Positions 1-11,692 of a stretch of DNA of 64,000 bases are shown here, piece by piece. Location: the NCBI GenBank assembly GCA_963969345.1, contig OZ017766.1, positions 2,046,001-2,110,000 on the forward strand, given 5' to 3'. The notes below the pieces were generated by a model, which worked only from the letters and a program-made list of their open reading frames with translations, was not told where the DNA came from and did not search any database. Every line of letters starts with the position of its first letter. Within the stretch, counting starts at the first letter, position 1. A program made the translations under genes and the position numbers. The DNA comes from Turbatrix aceti. Its lineage: Eukaryota; Nematoda; Chromadorea; Rhabditida; Panagrolaimidae.

Positions 1-136
1 GCCGCGGCTGCTAACGGCCCCCCGCCGAGTTTTGCATCGTGATTCTTTCGTATCTTTTAAAACCCATGACATCGTAGCAAAGTGACGAGACTTGCATAAA
101 CACAACAAGTACAGTAATATCTACGGGTACTGTGGC

Positions 137-3100
137 TCACTTGAAAGCCGCGAGCCCGGTGATGGCCTGGCCCAGGACGAGGGCGTGGATGTCGTGCGTG
201 CCCTCGTACGTGTTGACCGTCTCGAGGTTGGTCAGGTGGCGCATGATGTGGAACTCGTCGACGATGCCGTTGCCGCCGAGGATGTCGCGGGCCTTGCGGG
301 CGATGTCGAGTGCCTTTCCACAGTTGTTCCGCTTGATGAGCGAGATGTGCTGCGGCGTAGCCCTGAATCGGTTGCATTTGCGTCCTTCCCGCCCTCTGAA
401 GCAACTCACAATCCCTGATCTTTCAACTGGGAGACGCGGAAGGCAGCCTGAAGCCCGAGCGTGATTTCAGTGAGCATGTCCGCGAATTTCAGCTGGACAA
501 GCTGGAACTGAGCGATAGGCTTGCCAAATTGGATTCTGAAAGAGTGCCGTCCCATATTTGGATGGAGCATGTTAGCGTAGTCATGGCGACAGCCGCGTGC
601 GCACCCTGACAGCATTTCGCGCACAACCGCGCAGGTTTCTTTGCCATTCGCTTCAATTAATGTCAACTCCGCTGTTAAAAAATATATTTATCGTCATTTT
701 GGCCAATGCCGTCACCGTTGAATGCCAGTTCAACGCTGCGTGGCAATGGCAACCTCCCACAGCCTGCAACACGTCCAGCATCTTCGACACCATCTCGATG
801 ACCTGCGTGCCGTGCAGCCAAGGACTGGTGCCGGGTGTGCGACGGGACGAGTGCGTCTGTGCCCCGGGGACCCATGCTACCGGGTGGACAGGCGGCAGGC
901 TGGAGTGCCAGCCGTGTGGATCAGGTGAGACGTATACCTGTGCTTAAGCCAGACCAATCGAAATTATAGGCCAAGGAGTGTCTGCCGACGGGTGGTCCTG
1001 CATCGACTGCCGTGGTCCAAGTAACGATTCGTCCTCCGTAGACTCCCAGTCGGGATACTGCACCGCATGCGGCCCAGATGAGGTCGTTATCCACCCCTCT
1101 GTCAACACGCAGCAGTGCGAAGCGTGCCCGCCCGGCTCTTACCCCACCGAACACGGTTCCCAGTGCGCGCCTTGCAACGACGCCAGTTGTTTCTGCCTAA
1201 CCGTCAGTTTTGATTTAGTCACCCCCCCATTCGTCAATCAAAAGTTTCAGAACCCCGATTTGTGCATCCCATCGCAGGACGCAGTGTCCATCCCTCTGGA
1301 AAACGGCGACCACTTCTCCTCTGCGTACATCACGTCCTACCTGGCGCACGCAGAAGCCCAGTGCCGCTCAGGCAACGCAAGAGAGTGCCAGCACCTTGCC
1401 AATATGTGTGTCCTGCAGAACTACGCGCGCGGCAACCCGACAACGCCGTGCAGCCTTCTGGAGGCGATACAGCGCTCGTCCAGCAGTCTGCCGGTGCCCG
1501 TCATTTCCTACTACAACACAGAGGCGAGCATCGAGTTTTCCCGGGAGAATGCCATTGATGCGACATTCAACGTCGACCCCGATCTGCCCAACTCTCAGCT
1601 AGATATCGTGTCCTTCATGTACGCCCTCAACGGCACCTTCGCAGGCACCGCTGCCACCACCGGCGGACTCCTGCAGATTTGCCCTACAAGCAGGCAGTCG
1701 CTGGATGGCACCTTCCTCTTCGGCCGGGAGTACAAGCAGACGTGCGAGTTGATCCTTGCGGACATCATCGACCAGGCCGTGATGAAGCGCAGCCGCGACA
1801 TCGGCAACGAAGAGACTGTCTTCCACGAGCTCTACCTCAGGTACACCGACAACGCCAACCGAGTCATGGTGAGTTCTTGCTCCCGCAACCCGGTGTGCGT
1901 ATTTCCTAACCTTGCAGATGTACCCGATCCCGATAGTCAACGAGAACATCCAGCAGCAGAATTCTTACGTCAACAGAGCCCGCGAAATCTCCCGTTACGT
2001 GCTGACGAGGCGGTTCTTCGTCTTCGACGACTCGCAGGAGCACCAAACGTCCGTAGAGCGGCGTCTCTACCGCGTGCCCGCCGGGATCTACCTTCACATA
2101 GAGTTCCAGCTGAGTCGCGACGGTCGCATTTACCCGCCCTTCCTCAGAATCCGGCACAACGAGTTTGTCTTTTCGAACGCGGTCAATGAGACCGCCGACG
2201 ACCACGTCCCGTACCAGAGCCTGACGACCGGCTTCGAAGTGCGGTACCGGATCAACACCATCCGTCACGACAAGACCATCGAGGTGCTCATGGCGACGTT
2301 CTGCTCAGTCAGCGTGCTCTGGGGCGCGCTCAAAGCCTACGCGTGGGGCCGACGGGCCGGCAAGCAGATCATCGACATCGCGACTGTGATCAAGTTCCTC
2401 TTCTTCATGGCAGACGTCATTTCAAACGTGTTTCTCCTGGTCATCGGGTCCATGGCAGTCTGGATCACGTTCGCCTACAAGCTGCAGAAGCACGTCATCT
2501 ACGTGTTGCTGGCGCCCGACCAGGAGCTGTCGTTCATCATCTACGTCACAGTGGCCCTGGGGTTAAAGGCGATCGCCCTGGTACATCGCTACGCGGACCT
2601 CATCTTGACAGAGACCTTTTTCATCGACTGGGAGCGTTCGAAGCAGATCCTCGACAGCGAGGCAGAGCAAGGCGGGAAGGACACGGTCGCCAAGCCCCCC
2701 TCGTTGAGGGTGACCGAGGCGGACGACCGCGGCGTCGTCATCTGGCGGACCTACCTCATCGCGAACGAGTGGAACGAGCTCCAGAACTACCGCAAGACGT
2801 CCGTCGCGTGCCAGGCAGTGTTCATGCTGGTCATTCTCGAGTTTCTGGACTTCAAGGACTTTGCGCTGATCCAGCCGGGCTTTGCGCGGGGCGACCAGCC
2901 ACCGGAGTACGCAGAGTCTCGTCTGTCGAGGTTCGCGGTCGACGTGACGGCCTACCTCGTGACTGGGCTCGTGCAGTGGATCGTGCACGTGCTAGTCATC
3001 GAGAAGCTCGTCGACCCTTTCCACAACTTCATGGACCTCTGCAGCGTGGCGAACGTGAGCGTGCTCGCCATGACGCATCCCCAGCGAGGCTTCTACATCC

Positions 3101-4787
3101 ACGGCAGGAGCGTGCACGGCATGGCAGACACCAACATGCACGACATGAACAAGTTCCTCCAGAGCGAGCGCAACAACCTCTGCGGCCTGCGGGGCCTCGA
3201 GAGCAACAGCGAGCTCCAGACCTTCGTCATCAACATGCCGCGCACCTTCAGAGACTCCTACGACGAGATCACGCAGTCCCTGAGGGTGGTCTCGACGAAC
3301 GTCCGCCTCAACGGCGCCGACAAGCTGACGAATCGCGTCGAGACCATCGCCAGGGTCTATCAACAGCTGAACCAATACCTCAAGGAGGTCATCGACCACA
3401 CCGTGCCTTCGGCGGATTACGTCGTCACGGACAGCCGCTTCATCGAGGAAGTGCTGGGCCTCGAGCTTACGGACACCACCAAGCAGGGCACCTTCACGCG
3501 GGATCCCTCGGAGATGGCATACTCCAGCGTCTTCGTCTACGGCAACGAGTGGCCCAACATGGCTTTCGAAATGCTGCTCTTCTGCGTAATCGACCTTTTC
3601 CTCAAAAACCGCATCTTCGCCGCCGCCGTCACCTTCGGCGTCAGCGCCCTAGTGCAGAAGGTCGCGAGCCTTTTCTTCACAAACAACCTCGTCAAGTCGA
3701 GTCTTGTCGACGGACGTTTTCTAATATAGCTATAAAGTGCCAGAGCAAAAGTGACCTACGGCCGAATAAATGTACCACTAGGTCAGAAAATGCGCATAAA
3801 AAACGTCGTAAAAAACAGAAACCAACCTCTGAAGAGCGTATTCGCGGGCAGCGTGGAAACTAGCCTCCGCAGCGCCCATGACGCCCCAGGCGATGCCTAT
3901 GCGAGCGTTGGTCAGACAGCCCAGCGCGTCGCCCAAGCCGCGCGCGTTAGGGAGAATGTTTGCTTCGGGGACAACGACGTCGTCCATGACGATCTGGCCG
4001 GTGACGCTGGTGCGTAGCGAGAGCTTGCCCTCTATCTTGGGCGTCTCGAGACCCTTCATGCCGCGCTCCAGGATGAATCCCTTGACGGCGCCGTCGTGGC
4101 GGTCACTGACGGCCCAGACGACCAAGACGTCGGCGACGGGACTGTTAGAGATCCACGTCTTGGAGCCCGAGAGGTGGTAGGAGCCGGTCGCCTCGTCCCA
4201 GCGGGCCCTGGTTTCCATACCGGCGGGGTTCGAGCCGTGGTTGGGCTCCGTGAGGCCGAAGCTGCCGATCTTGCGGCCCGCGGCGAGGTCGGGGATGAAG
4301 CGCTCCCGCTGCTCCTCCGAGCCGTAATTGTAGATGGGCCCGATGACGAGACTCGTCTGCACGCTCATCGTAGAGCGGTAGCCGGAGTCGACGCGCTCCA
4401 CCTCGCGCGCGAGCAGGCCGTAGCCCACGGTCGAGACGCCGGCGCAGCCGTAGCCCTGGTAAGGGGCTCCCAGAAGGCCCATGGCGCCCATCTCTAGGAT
4501 GAGGGAAGGGTCGAAAGCCTCGCTGCGGTACGCCTGCGTCACCCTGGGCAGCAGCCGCTCCTGGCAGTACTCCCGCGCCTGGATTCGGAGCGCGTTTTCG
4601 TCGTCGGTCAGCTGCTCGCGAAGCAGAAACGCATCCGTGTAGTCCAGCGGCGGCGGCTTTGAGCTGGCCACTGAAAGCGGATATATATCGTCACGAAGTC
4701 CGTCCTGGCCGGCAACTTACGCCTGGCACTGACGGCCGAGAAGGGAGCATTGCGGCGCAGGAAGACGCCTCCAAACTTGTGCAGCAT
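137..4787 (-). CDS. GCDH: Glutaryl-CoA dehydrogenase, mitochondrial (4 exons; hosts a nested gene)
   Basis: Acyl-CoA dehydrogenase of lysine/tryptophan breakdown, converting glutaryl-CoA to crotonyl-CoA in the mitochondrial matrix. Exons are 4787-4721, 4670-3827, 535-410 and 362-137; phases match and give 420 aa, close to the family length. Exon 1 encodes an Arg-rich amphipathic leader ([16 protein letters not shown]), a good mitochondrial presequence. Family landmarks follow: [14 protein letters not shown] (substrate/FAD region), [25 protein letters not shown], and near the C-terminus [13 protein letters not shown], which contains the catalytic Glu. The codon split across the large intron (AG/A, Arg) restores the family sequence, so the two halves belong to one gene. 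The 3.3-kb intron, far longer than others here, contains TMEM67 on the opposite strand. GCDH identification is firm from sequence; in vivo splicing across the nested gene is inferred. Confidence 0.93.
660..3729 (+). CDS. TMEM67: Meckelin / TMEM67 homologue, nested inside a GCDH intron
   Basis: Transmembrane receptor-like protein of the ciliary transition zone (MKS-3 in worms). Exons 660-924, 970-1868 and 1918-3729, introns 45 and 49 nt, give 991 aa, almost the human length. Residues 1-22 are a signal peptide. The first ~130 residues are a Cys-rich region with repeated CxxC spacing (CVPCSQG, CQPCGSG, CTACGP, CEACPPG). A long ectodomain follows, then multiple hydrophobic spans starting near residue 510 ([18 protein letters not shown]) and a late span before the C-terminus ([15 protein letters not shown]). 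Loop motifs such as [12 protein letters not shown] and a long coiled cytosolic segment fit the family. It lies wholly within the GCDH intron on the opposite strand: 124 bp from one GCDH exon to its ATG and 97 bp from its stop to the other. A poly(A) signal follows the stop. Its presence implies a ciliated organism. Confidence 0.9.
3765..3770 (+). terminator. Poly(A) signal of TMEM67
   Basis: AATAAA begins 36 nt after the TMEM67 stop codon and ends 56 bp before the GCDH exon. The nested transcript can therefore end inside the host intron without running over host coding sequence. Confidence 0.65.
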
Positions 4788-7700
4788 TGTGCCACGCGAA
4801 ACAAAACTAATAAATGTTACCTGTCAGCCAGGAAGAAACTAGTATGCGTAAACAAGAGGAGAGACGTTTGCTGAGAAAGATAAACGACCGCGGTAATCAT
4901 TGACCGATAACGGGCGCGTCTCGGTGGAGTACTTTGGACCTTGCATCAGAGTGATCTGTCACACAACGCCAAGATAACGCTATCAAATTTTTTCAAACCT
5001 TGAGGTTTAAAGAAATCAGCAACTTTAATAACTATTTAGGCAATTCTCATTTGAATAAAACGGCTTCAAGGTGCTGTCATACTTTGAGTGAAAAAGGTGC
5101 AGATGTTTTTGAAAATTTTCACAAAGTAATTCTCCGACTTTTCAACATGTTCCGAACCACTGCGTTGTCGACATTGCATGCACGGAATAATAATCCGCCA
5201 TTCTACAGGCACTCATACCATGAGCTGAGCCCCTGGGCTCGATGGCGATGAAACCGGGGTTAAAAACTGGAAGATGAATCTTGCTTTTTCTGTTTTTACA
5301 ATTGACACAAAATAATTTTATTATAGAAATGTTTATCCTATTTTTTTGCATATTTTGGATTCCTTTATAGCAGTATTGAATCGGTCCCTGGTTTTGAGAT
5401 CATTTTCACTTTTTTATTTTCCGAGGCTGTATGAACCAGTTGTACACACAGGTGTTTTTCATGACGAGCATTGGATTATTGGCAATGAGCTTTCCGGTTT
5501 GTACTAGCTCATTGCCGCTTACAATCCATTATCCATTCTAATGCAATGTGCTCGCAACAAGGTGAATGTTAACCGGTAGTTTTTTTTTGCGGGTTGCGGT
5601 CGATGTACTTATAAACGTGACACCATGAAGTGTCGAATAACCAATGCACCTGCCCGTACCGCGGTGTAAGCTGTTGTGGTGTGTCATCTGAGGCACATCT
5701 GTATCATTTGCCGCCATTGTTCGTGTTTATAGCTTCTGCGCACAAGAATGGGTCATTGACTCGGGCGACAATTGTTTTCTAATGGCATCGGGCGAGGTGC
5801 GACTGTTGCGACTTGAGGGGGGAAAACAACCATTTACTGCTTCATCACGCAGAATGGTCGTTGGTCCTGTCTGGCAGGTACTCAGCCCCGGGTACAATGC
5901 CCGGCAAATGAGCCATTAATGCGCAGGTGCATGTGCCGGCCTCGACGGCCCGCTAATTTTCTGGGGCTTGTCGTCAAGAAATTGATTCAGCTTACGAACC
6001 TCAGATGAACCGCGTGCATCGCTTCGACCACCTCTGAAGAACAGAAAACAGCGAAAAGTCCGATAAATCAGGGAGATGGAAATGCGCTGCCCCTTACGAC
6101 CACTCGAGTGCACGATGGCTCGCAATAATGTTATTAGCTTTGCCGGTACAGGGTCCGGGCTACGTTGGTGGGGGCAGCGGACGACCATCGCGGGCGGATT
6201 GTTTTGCCCCTCGCTTTTTCGGCGGCCATTCATTCATTGTCCCCCAAGTTGTAAGCAGAGCGAGACGAAGCGGATTAGTCTGTTTCCTTTCACCACTGTC
6301 TCAGTCGTGATTTCATTTTTTGTAACCTGACAAGTTTTTTATTAGTTTTTGTTGAGCTTCCGTTAAAACGGGTTTCAGCATGTCGGAGTATATTTACATT
6401 TTTGGGTTTAATTAAAAATCATGTTAGCATTCAGGCGGGGAGGGGAGGGGTCATCCCTCACCGGCTGGCGCTACGAAACACCTGGTCGCGAAAAAGAGCA
6501 ATGTGGGACAACGCGCGGATAGACCTGTCTTTTACACTTCTGGGCACTGCTCCTGGCGCTGCCCAAATTAATTGCTGCATTGCATCTGTGTGCGAGGCTC
6601 CCTGCGGTCAGCTTTGTCAAACTTTCCCTCGAAGACTGACACGACGGCGCGTATATGCCTTTGCCGAGCGCATATGTGGCCATCGCGTTCATTGCCGCTG
6701 GCCAGTGGTGGCGGCAGCGGAGAGCGGAATGAAGCAACAACGCAGCAGCTTTTCAAATTCAAAATTGCAAAATTGCCAAACTCCTTCCGGCCGCGCGACT
6801 CGTCTCGTAATCAATTTGGGGTAATTCTTTATGTCACCAGGCTGGCGGGCCTCGCGCGGCTGTTGGCAGCTCGCTCTTGGGTCAGGAGGGGCTTCATCTT
6901 CCGTCTCCATCCAAACCGTTCTCATTTTCACTCGTTGTGTGGTCTGTCAACTGTGTGAAGCGGAATGCCGCTCGTTCGAGTCTCTGGCATCGTTTTCTAA
7001 TTAAAACCTGATAATTTGACTTTTTTGCAGGGAGGCAAAAAATTAGAATAATTCAAGATCGAGTTCTGTCAGTTTTGTGCCAATGAATTTGTTTGAGTGT
7101 CGTCAAGGGAATTTCTGTGTTCAAAATTCTGTGCGCGGGGGGTTGTCGGGAGGAGGGGCGTCCAACAATGCCCAACAATGCTCAGTTCACTGCAGTGGTC
7201 AGCCGAACAAACCTCAGCCATATATCTTATTTCAAACCTGAGTTTTTTTCATTTCTGTCACCATTTGGGGCCATTTTTTATTCGTACACCCTCTGCCTGT
7301 CACGGGCGTGCGACAACAAACCACCGGTCCGTTTTTTGTCTTTTGCAAGCAGGGGCGCGTGTTTGACGACGTTTCTTGATTAGGCCACCCCCGAAGTACG
7401 CTTCCGAATGCCCGCTAGCCGAAATTGGCTTTGTTTGCGGCGCGCCGTCGCCGGCACTCGGCAACTTTCATTCCGCGAGAGAATTAACGAGCGCCTGCCG
7501 ACGCGGCTTCGCCGAGAGTTGATTTGCCCACTTCACACCCGTCGGCCACCGGCGAGACGGCATCATGCCCCTCACTCGTCTCCTCTCGCCGTTCATGAAC
7601 CCCCGCGAACTTGCAATTTGTCACCAGTCGCGACCATTCACTCTCGGTGCGCGGCTGCACTTATGATTCCCGGCTTTTGCTTTCGGCAGTCCTTTCAGCC

Positions 7701-9021
7701 GAAAAAGGTCATTTGTCAGCCGGCTTGCCGTTTGCGCGGATCGCACAGACGGAGCGGGCTGCTCGGGTCGCGAGAAGAATTTGACGCCTTTGAAATGCTT
7801 CGTTTCCATGACAGTCGCAAATCGGTTCATTTGCTTTTATTTTTTGTGGTGATTCAAAAGTGGAATCAATCCGGGTTTTGAGTAGGCCAATGATTGCTCC
7901 CGTTTTTTTTTGTTTAAGCATGAATCCGCTTGTTCGCATGCATAATACATTTACCACGCGCCAGGCAACGGCCCTGACTGATGTCTTGAACAAACGTTTA
8001 TTTTGATAGCGACCAATGAATCAGCTTTTTGAAAGAGGGTTGATGCACCTGTTGAGGGCAGGGGTGACCACGCAGCCGCCGCCTCCGTCGCCACCGACCG
8101 GCCGCTGCAGACCCTCTCAATCATCGGGGGAATCTGCGGCTTTGTCACAAAGCCACACTCGCCATCATATCGCCTTGTCAAAAGCACGCTGGTTGTGATT
8201 ATCCGGCGCGCTAATGCTCTTGCCAGGCACGAGCCTGGCAGTCATTTTTGATGTCCCTGGCAGCAGCAACAGCTGCACCACTCGCTTGCGTCGAAAAATG
8301 GTCATAAAAGTTCGCAATTGGTCCGCGCACTACGGGATGCTCTGCACACCCTCCCTCGCCTTGCCCGACGGCGATTCTTGATGGTTTTGTTTAACGACCT
8401 TCTCTCTTTCTCCGCCGCCACGTGGGGAGCGGCCGAGTGAGCGGTTGTCTGTTGCGACTTGCTGATTGACTATCGGATGGTCAGTTAGCCATGGTTGTTC
8501 GCCTCAACGATTAAGACTGCTCTGCTGAGACAGTCGAGCCGCCGGCGTCGGCGGTCAGTACACCGGCCGCCTGCCTCACGTCGCGACTGTGCGCCTTGTG
8601 TCCGGGACTGGAGGAGTAGGCTCGGTCTTTGCCTGACCGTTGCTGCCTTCCATTCGGCCTTCGGGAGCGTCGTAATCCTTCTTCCGCGTTGCAGGCATAA
8701 ATCACGGCCAACAAGACTTTGGACACTTCCCACCGCCTTGTACTGATGTGAGCACCCAGTACCACGTGTTTTATGTTTTTCCTTAATCATTGCTGTACAA
8801 TGTACTTTACGATGACCGAAACGCGTTTGTGAGTTTTGCGACGTCGCCGAGACCGTTTATGCGAGGCCATTTTCGATGCCATTTTTCATGAGGTACGCTC
8901 CGGCATTTTCCAGTTCCGAACAGCTCACGAGAGCACTCAGCGAAGACATGTGAATAATTAACTGGCCGATCCCCCCCAATTACACTGCCGCCAGCCAGCC
9001 CTTACTGCCAGCCTTCACCCG
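4788..9021. other. 4.2-kb non-coding stretch between GCDH and the ADAM-like gene
   Basis: I see no exon with recognisable protein content on either strand. Open frames here are short, Arg/Ser/Cys-rich and lack splice context. Base composition shifts from AT-rich (4.8-5.6 kb) to patchy GC-rich (6-9 kb). One clear structure is an interrupted inverted repeat at about 5470-5528. The right part may hold the promoter of the ADAM-like gene. Confidence 0.5.
5470..5528. repeat. Interrupted inverted repeat (hairpin)
   Basis: GGCAATGAGCT at 5481-5491 is mirrored exactly by AGCTCATTGCC at 5506-5516 with a 14-nt loop. Outside an unpaired bulge, TGGATT on the left pairs with AATCCA on the right. It could be a structured RNA, a cruciform, or the remnant of a foldback element; no function can be assigned. 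Confidence 0.5.
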
Positions 9022-10604
9022 ATGTCCTCACCGAAGCCGACCATGATCTCGAGCGCTTTTTCCCTCTTAGCTCTCTGCTCACTTGCCCCTTGCCTCGTCG
9101 CCCTTGACCTCAGCGAGAGGCCGCAGGTCTCGACTTTGTCCCGCACCAAGCGCCGGGCGGAGACCCCTGCGGTCGGCGCTGCCCGGCCGGCCATCTGGGG
9201 CGAACCGGCGCCGGACTTCCGCGGAGTCAACCTCATGCACACGCCGGTGACGTACCTGTACACACTGCTCTTCCTCGACCACCGAATCGTCAAGCACTAC
9301 GACCAGGACATGGCCGTGGCTCGAAGGGAGGTCATGAAGATGATCAACTTCTCAAACGAGTTTTTTTACCAGTTCAACATCCGCATCGTCGTGGTCGACA
9401 TCTTGCCGACATTCCGTAGCGACTGGTCGCTGTACGCGTTCAACGACTACCACGCGAGGCTCAGGAAGGAGCTACCGTATCACAGCTTCGCGGCGCTCAT
9501 CATTTTCCGCCACCACGAAGGACTCGCTTTCATCGACCGTCTCTGCGCCCGCGAGAACGTCATGTACTCTGGGGTGAGTGGACTTTTTCGGGGTGCGCAA
9601 AGCGTACGCTAGTCGCTTGTTGCAGTTTTACCCCCAAAATCCGGAGGAAATGGGCGTAATATTCTTCCACGAAGTCACGCACCTCTTCGGCATCCCGCAC
9701 CACAGCGACAACGAGACGCTCATCGTCGAGCACTGCAACTGCTCTGTCGAGTCCTTTGCCGTGCCCGCGGAGCTTCCGGAGAACAACAATTACGGCAGCT
9801 GCCTCAGAATACCGTAAGTTTTTATGCTATGTAGGTTGCCATTGCAAAAAGATCTGAATTAAAATTTGTGGAACTTCTTTTCCACTTTTTATTTTTTTAC
9901 GTTTACTCTTTTCAGAGCATACGATCACAACTGCACCGCGCAGCTGCTCGCAAACCTGATTCCTAAGAACCGTTGTCTGCCTCGGGACCCCCGTTCGAAC
10001 GCCCAGAACGTGGCGGAGGGTTTTGTGCCCTGGGTCATCGACCACGCCGCCGACCTGGCCATCTGTGGCAACGGCCTGGTCGAGGCGGGCGAAGACTGCG
10101 ACTGCGGGCCGGCCGCCCGGTGCGATCTCCGAGCAAACTGCCTTCCGGGATTGTGCATGTACCGCGTCTCGCCTTACATCTACGTAAGACTCTTTCTCGT
10201 CTCCCGCGTGGATAAGCAAGCCATTTTAGTACCTCAAAGCAGCGGGCGTTGTTGCCGTTTTTGCCTTGGCTCTCCTGCTAGTTGTCTGCTGTCTCTGGCG
10301 AACTTTCGCCGGCTTCCCCGATCTATGGAATCCGTTGAAGCGACTCTCCAAGCTGCTGAGGGCCAAGCGGACCAGTTCCTGCAGCAACACGTCTCGACAA
10401 GCGTTTTTGCACCAAAACAAGATGTCGTCGTCTCTCACGCTCGGCTCGTCGTACATCTGCCACACAAACCGACCGAAGATGGCGCCACCACCCCCGCCAA
10501 CTGTCAAGAAGGCGACCGTCGTGTCCGTGCCGGTGGTGCCCGATACAAACGACATTGCGTTTAAATTTGCGCCCTTCGACGACGAACTCAGCGACTGCGA
10601 GTAG
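9022..10604 (+). CDS. ADAM-family zinc metalloprotease, short form with minimal prodomain
   Basis: Membrane-anchored M12B-type protease. Exons 9022-9573, 9626-9813, 9916-10183 and 10230-10604 are phase-consistent and give 460 aa. A signal peptide (MISSAFSLLALCSLAP, perhaps starting at the second ATG, 9043) is followed almost at once by a furin-like RTKR site, so the usual ~200-residue prodomain is missing. The catalytic domain carries the full zinc signature HEVTHLFGIPHH (HExxHxxGxxH). A short disintegrin-like start, CGNGLVEAGEDCDCG, is followed by a few Cys and then directly by a transmembrane helix (VVAVFALALLLVVCCLW). There is no cysteine-rich or EGF region. The cytosolic tail has a proline run (MAPPPPPTVKK), a possible SH3 ligand. 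The active-site residues are intact, so catalysis is plausible. A reduced worm ADAM is the likeliest class; exact orthology was not resolved. Confidence 0.8.
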
Positions 10605-10873
10605 CCCCACCTCACAAAACACCGGTTTTCCCTTCCTCGCACTTACAAGCATCGCTTTTGTACCCACATTCACGCAAGATCTGCGTTATAAACTTGAATC
10701 GTCGACCGTGGGGTGATAACTGGAGGCGCGACCGGGGTTAGAGAGAGCTATCTGCTCTGGTGCTCGTTTATGCAAGCAAGGAAATCAATCGTGGTTATCG
10801 CTGACGATAACGTCTTGTTTTCAAGTTCCGCTGCAGAGAGGGGCGCTGTCACTGTGCGCAAACGTGTGCGAAG

Positions 10874-11642
10874 ATGCCGGGTTACGAGAGTCTCACTCAC
10901 TCGGCCGACGACCAAAACTTTCAATGGCACAGACTGGGATCTCCCGACCACATCACCAAGATCCTCACTCTGGTTCGCATTTTTTCAGCAGCACAAAATT
11001 GAGGAAGATACTTTTCAGTTCTCTTCGGCGTTGATCCTGATCATCACGGCGCTCGTGGCGACCGAGGTGGATGGCGCGGGGTTCATCCGCCTGACCGCGT
11101 TGCTGTCGATCATGGGCAACAGCTTCCTCATCCTTTTCGTCGTCTTGCGCATGGAGCCGATGTTTGAATACCAGAAATCCCCAGCTTTCAACTTTACATT
11201 TATTGTTTGTTTTTTATCTCTTTTTCTTGGCCCACTGCCAACTTTTGCAGGAGCTGGTAATTTCTGCAGTGCTGACTACTTTTTACTTTGTTTCTATCTG
11301 GATTGCCGTGTTCGGAGCGTCGTTTAGCAACGTGACGGTGTACACGACAACAAGCGTTTGTTTTTCGCCTCAGCTGAATGTCAAATAAGAATACAACGTT
11401 TTTTGATTTCAGTTTTTTTGCTTCATCAGCTTCACGCTGTACGCACTCAACTTTCTGGTATTCCTCAAGATTTGGCTCGGCTCGTACCCCGCCGGCACAG
11501 TCCAGCGTACGTTTTTTGAAAAACGGAAATACGATTCAGTGACTACAAAATCTTTTTTTTTTGTGTTTGCTGGCATTTCACATTTAAAAAAATTAAAATT
11601 TCATTTTTTTCAGAAGAAAGGACACCGATTTACGTCGCATGA
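10874..11642 (+). CDS. Four-span MARVEL-like membrane protein A
   Basis: Exons 10874-10972, 11019-11204, 11251-11355, 11413-11506 and 11614-11642 join in phase to a 170-aa protein. Hydrophobic spans are about FSSALILIITALVATEV, LLSIMGNSFLILFVVL, ELVISAVLTTFYFVSIWI and FFCFISFTLYALNFLVFLK. A short charged N-terminus and a short C-terminus give the four-span layout of MARVEL/synaptogyrin-like proteins. Some donors are weak (gttcgc, gtttgt), so individual boundaries are less certain than the reading frame. Its stop lies only 50 bp before the ATG of a second four-span gene on the same strand, suggesting tandem duplication, co-transcription or one complex locus. The family call rests on topology and not on a diagnostic motif. 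Confidence 0.6.
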
Positions 11643-11692
11643 ACCCTTCCCACTTTGACAGATTCCGTTCGCTTTTCTGAATCTTCCGGACA

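Noticed and set aside
2343..3863. 506-codon open frame overlapping TMEM67 in another frame
   Set aside because: Highly Arg/His/Pro-biased shadow of the GC-rich third positions of the real gene.
6974..6982. GTTCGAGTC resembling a tRNA B box
   Set aside because: No matching A box or acceptor stem at the right distance.
7408..7881. 157-codon open frame on the plus strand in the 4.2-kb gap
   Set aside because: Arg/His/Pro-rich, no family features and no flanking exons.
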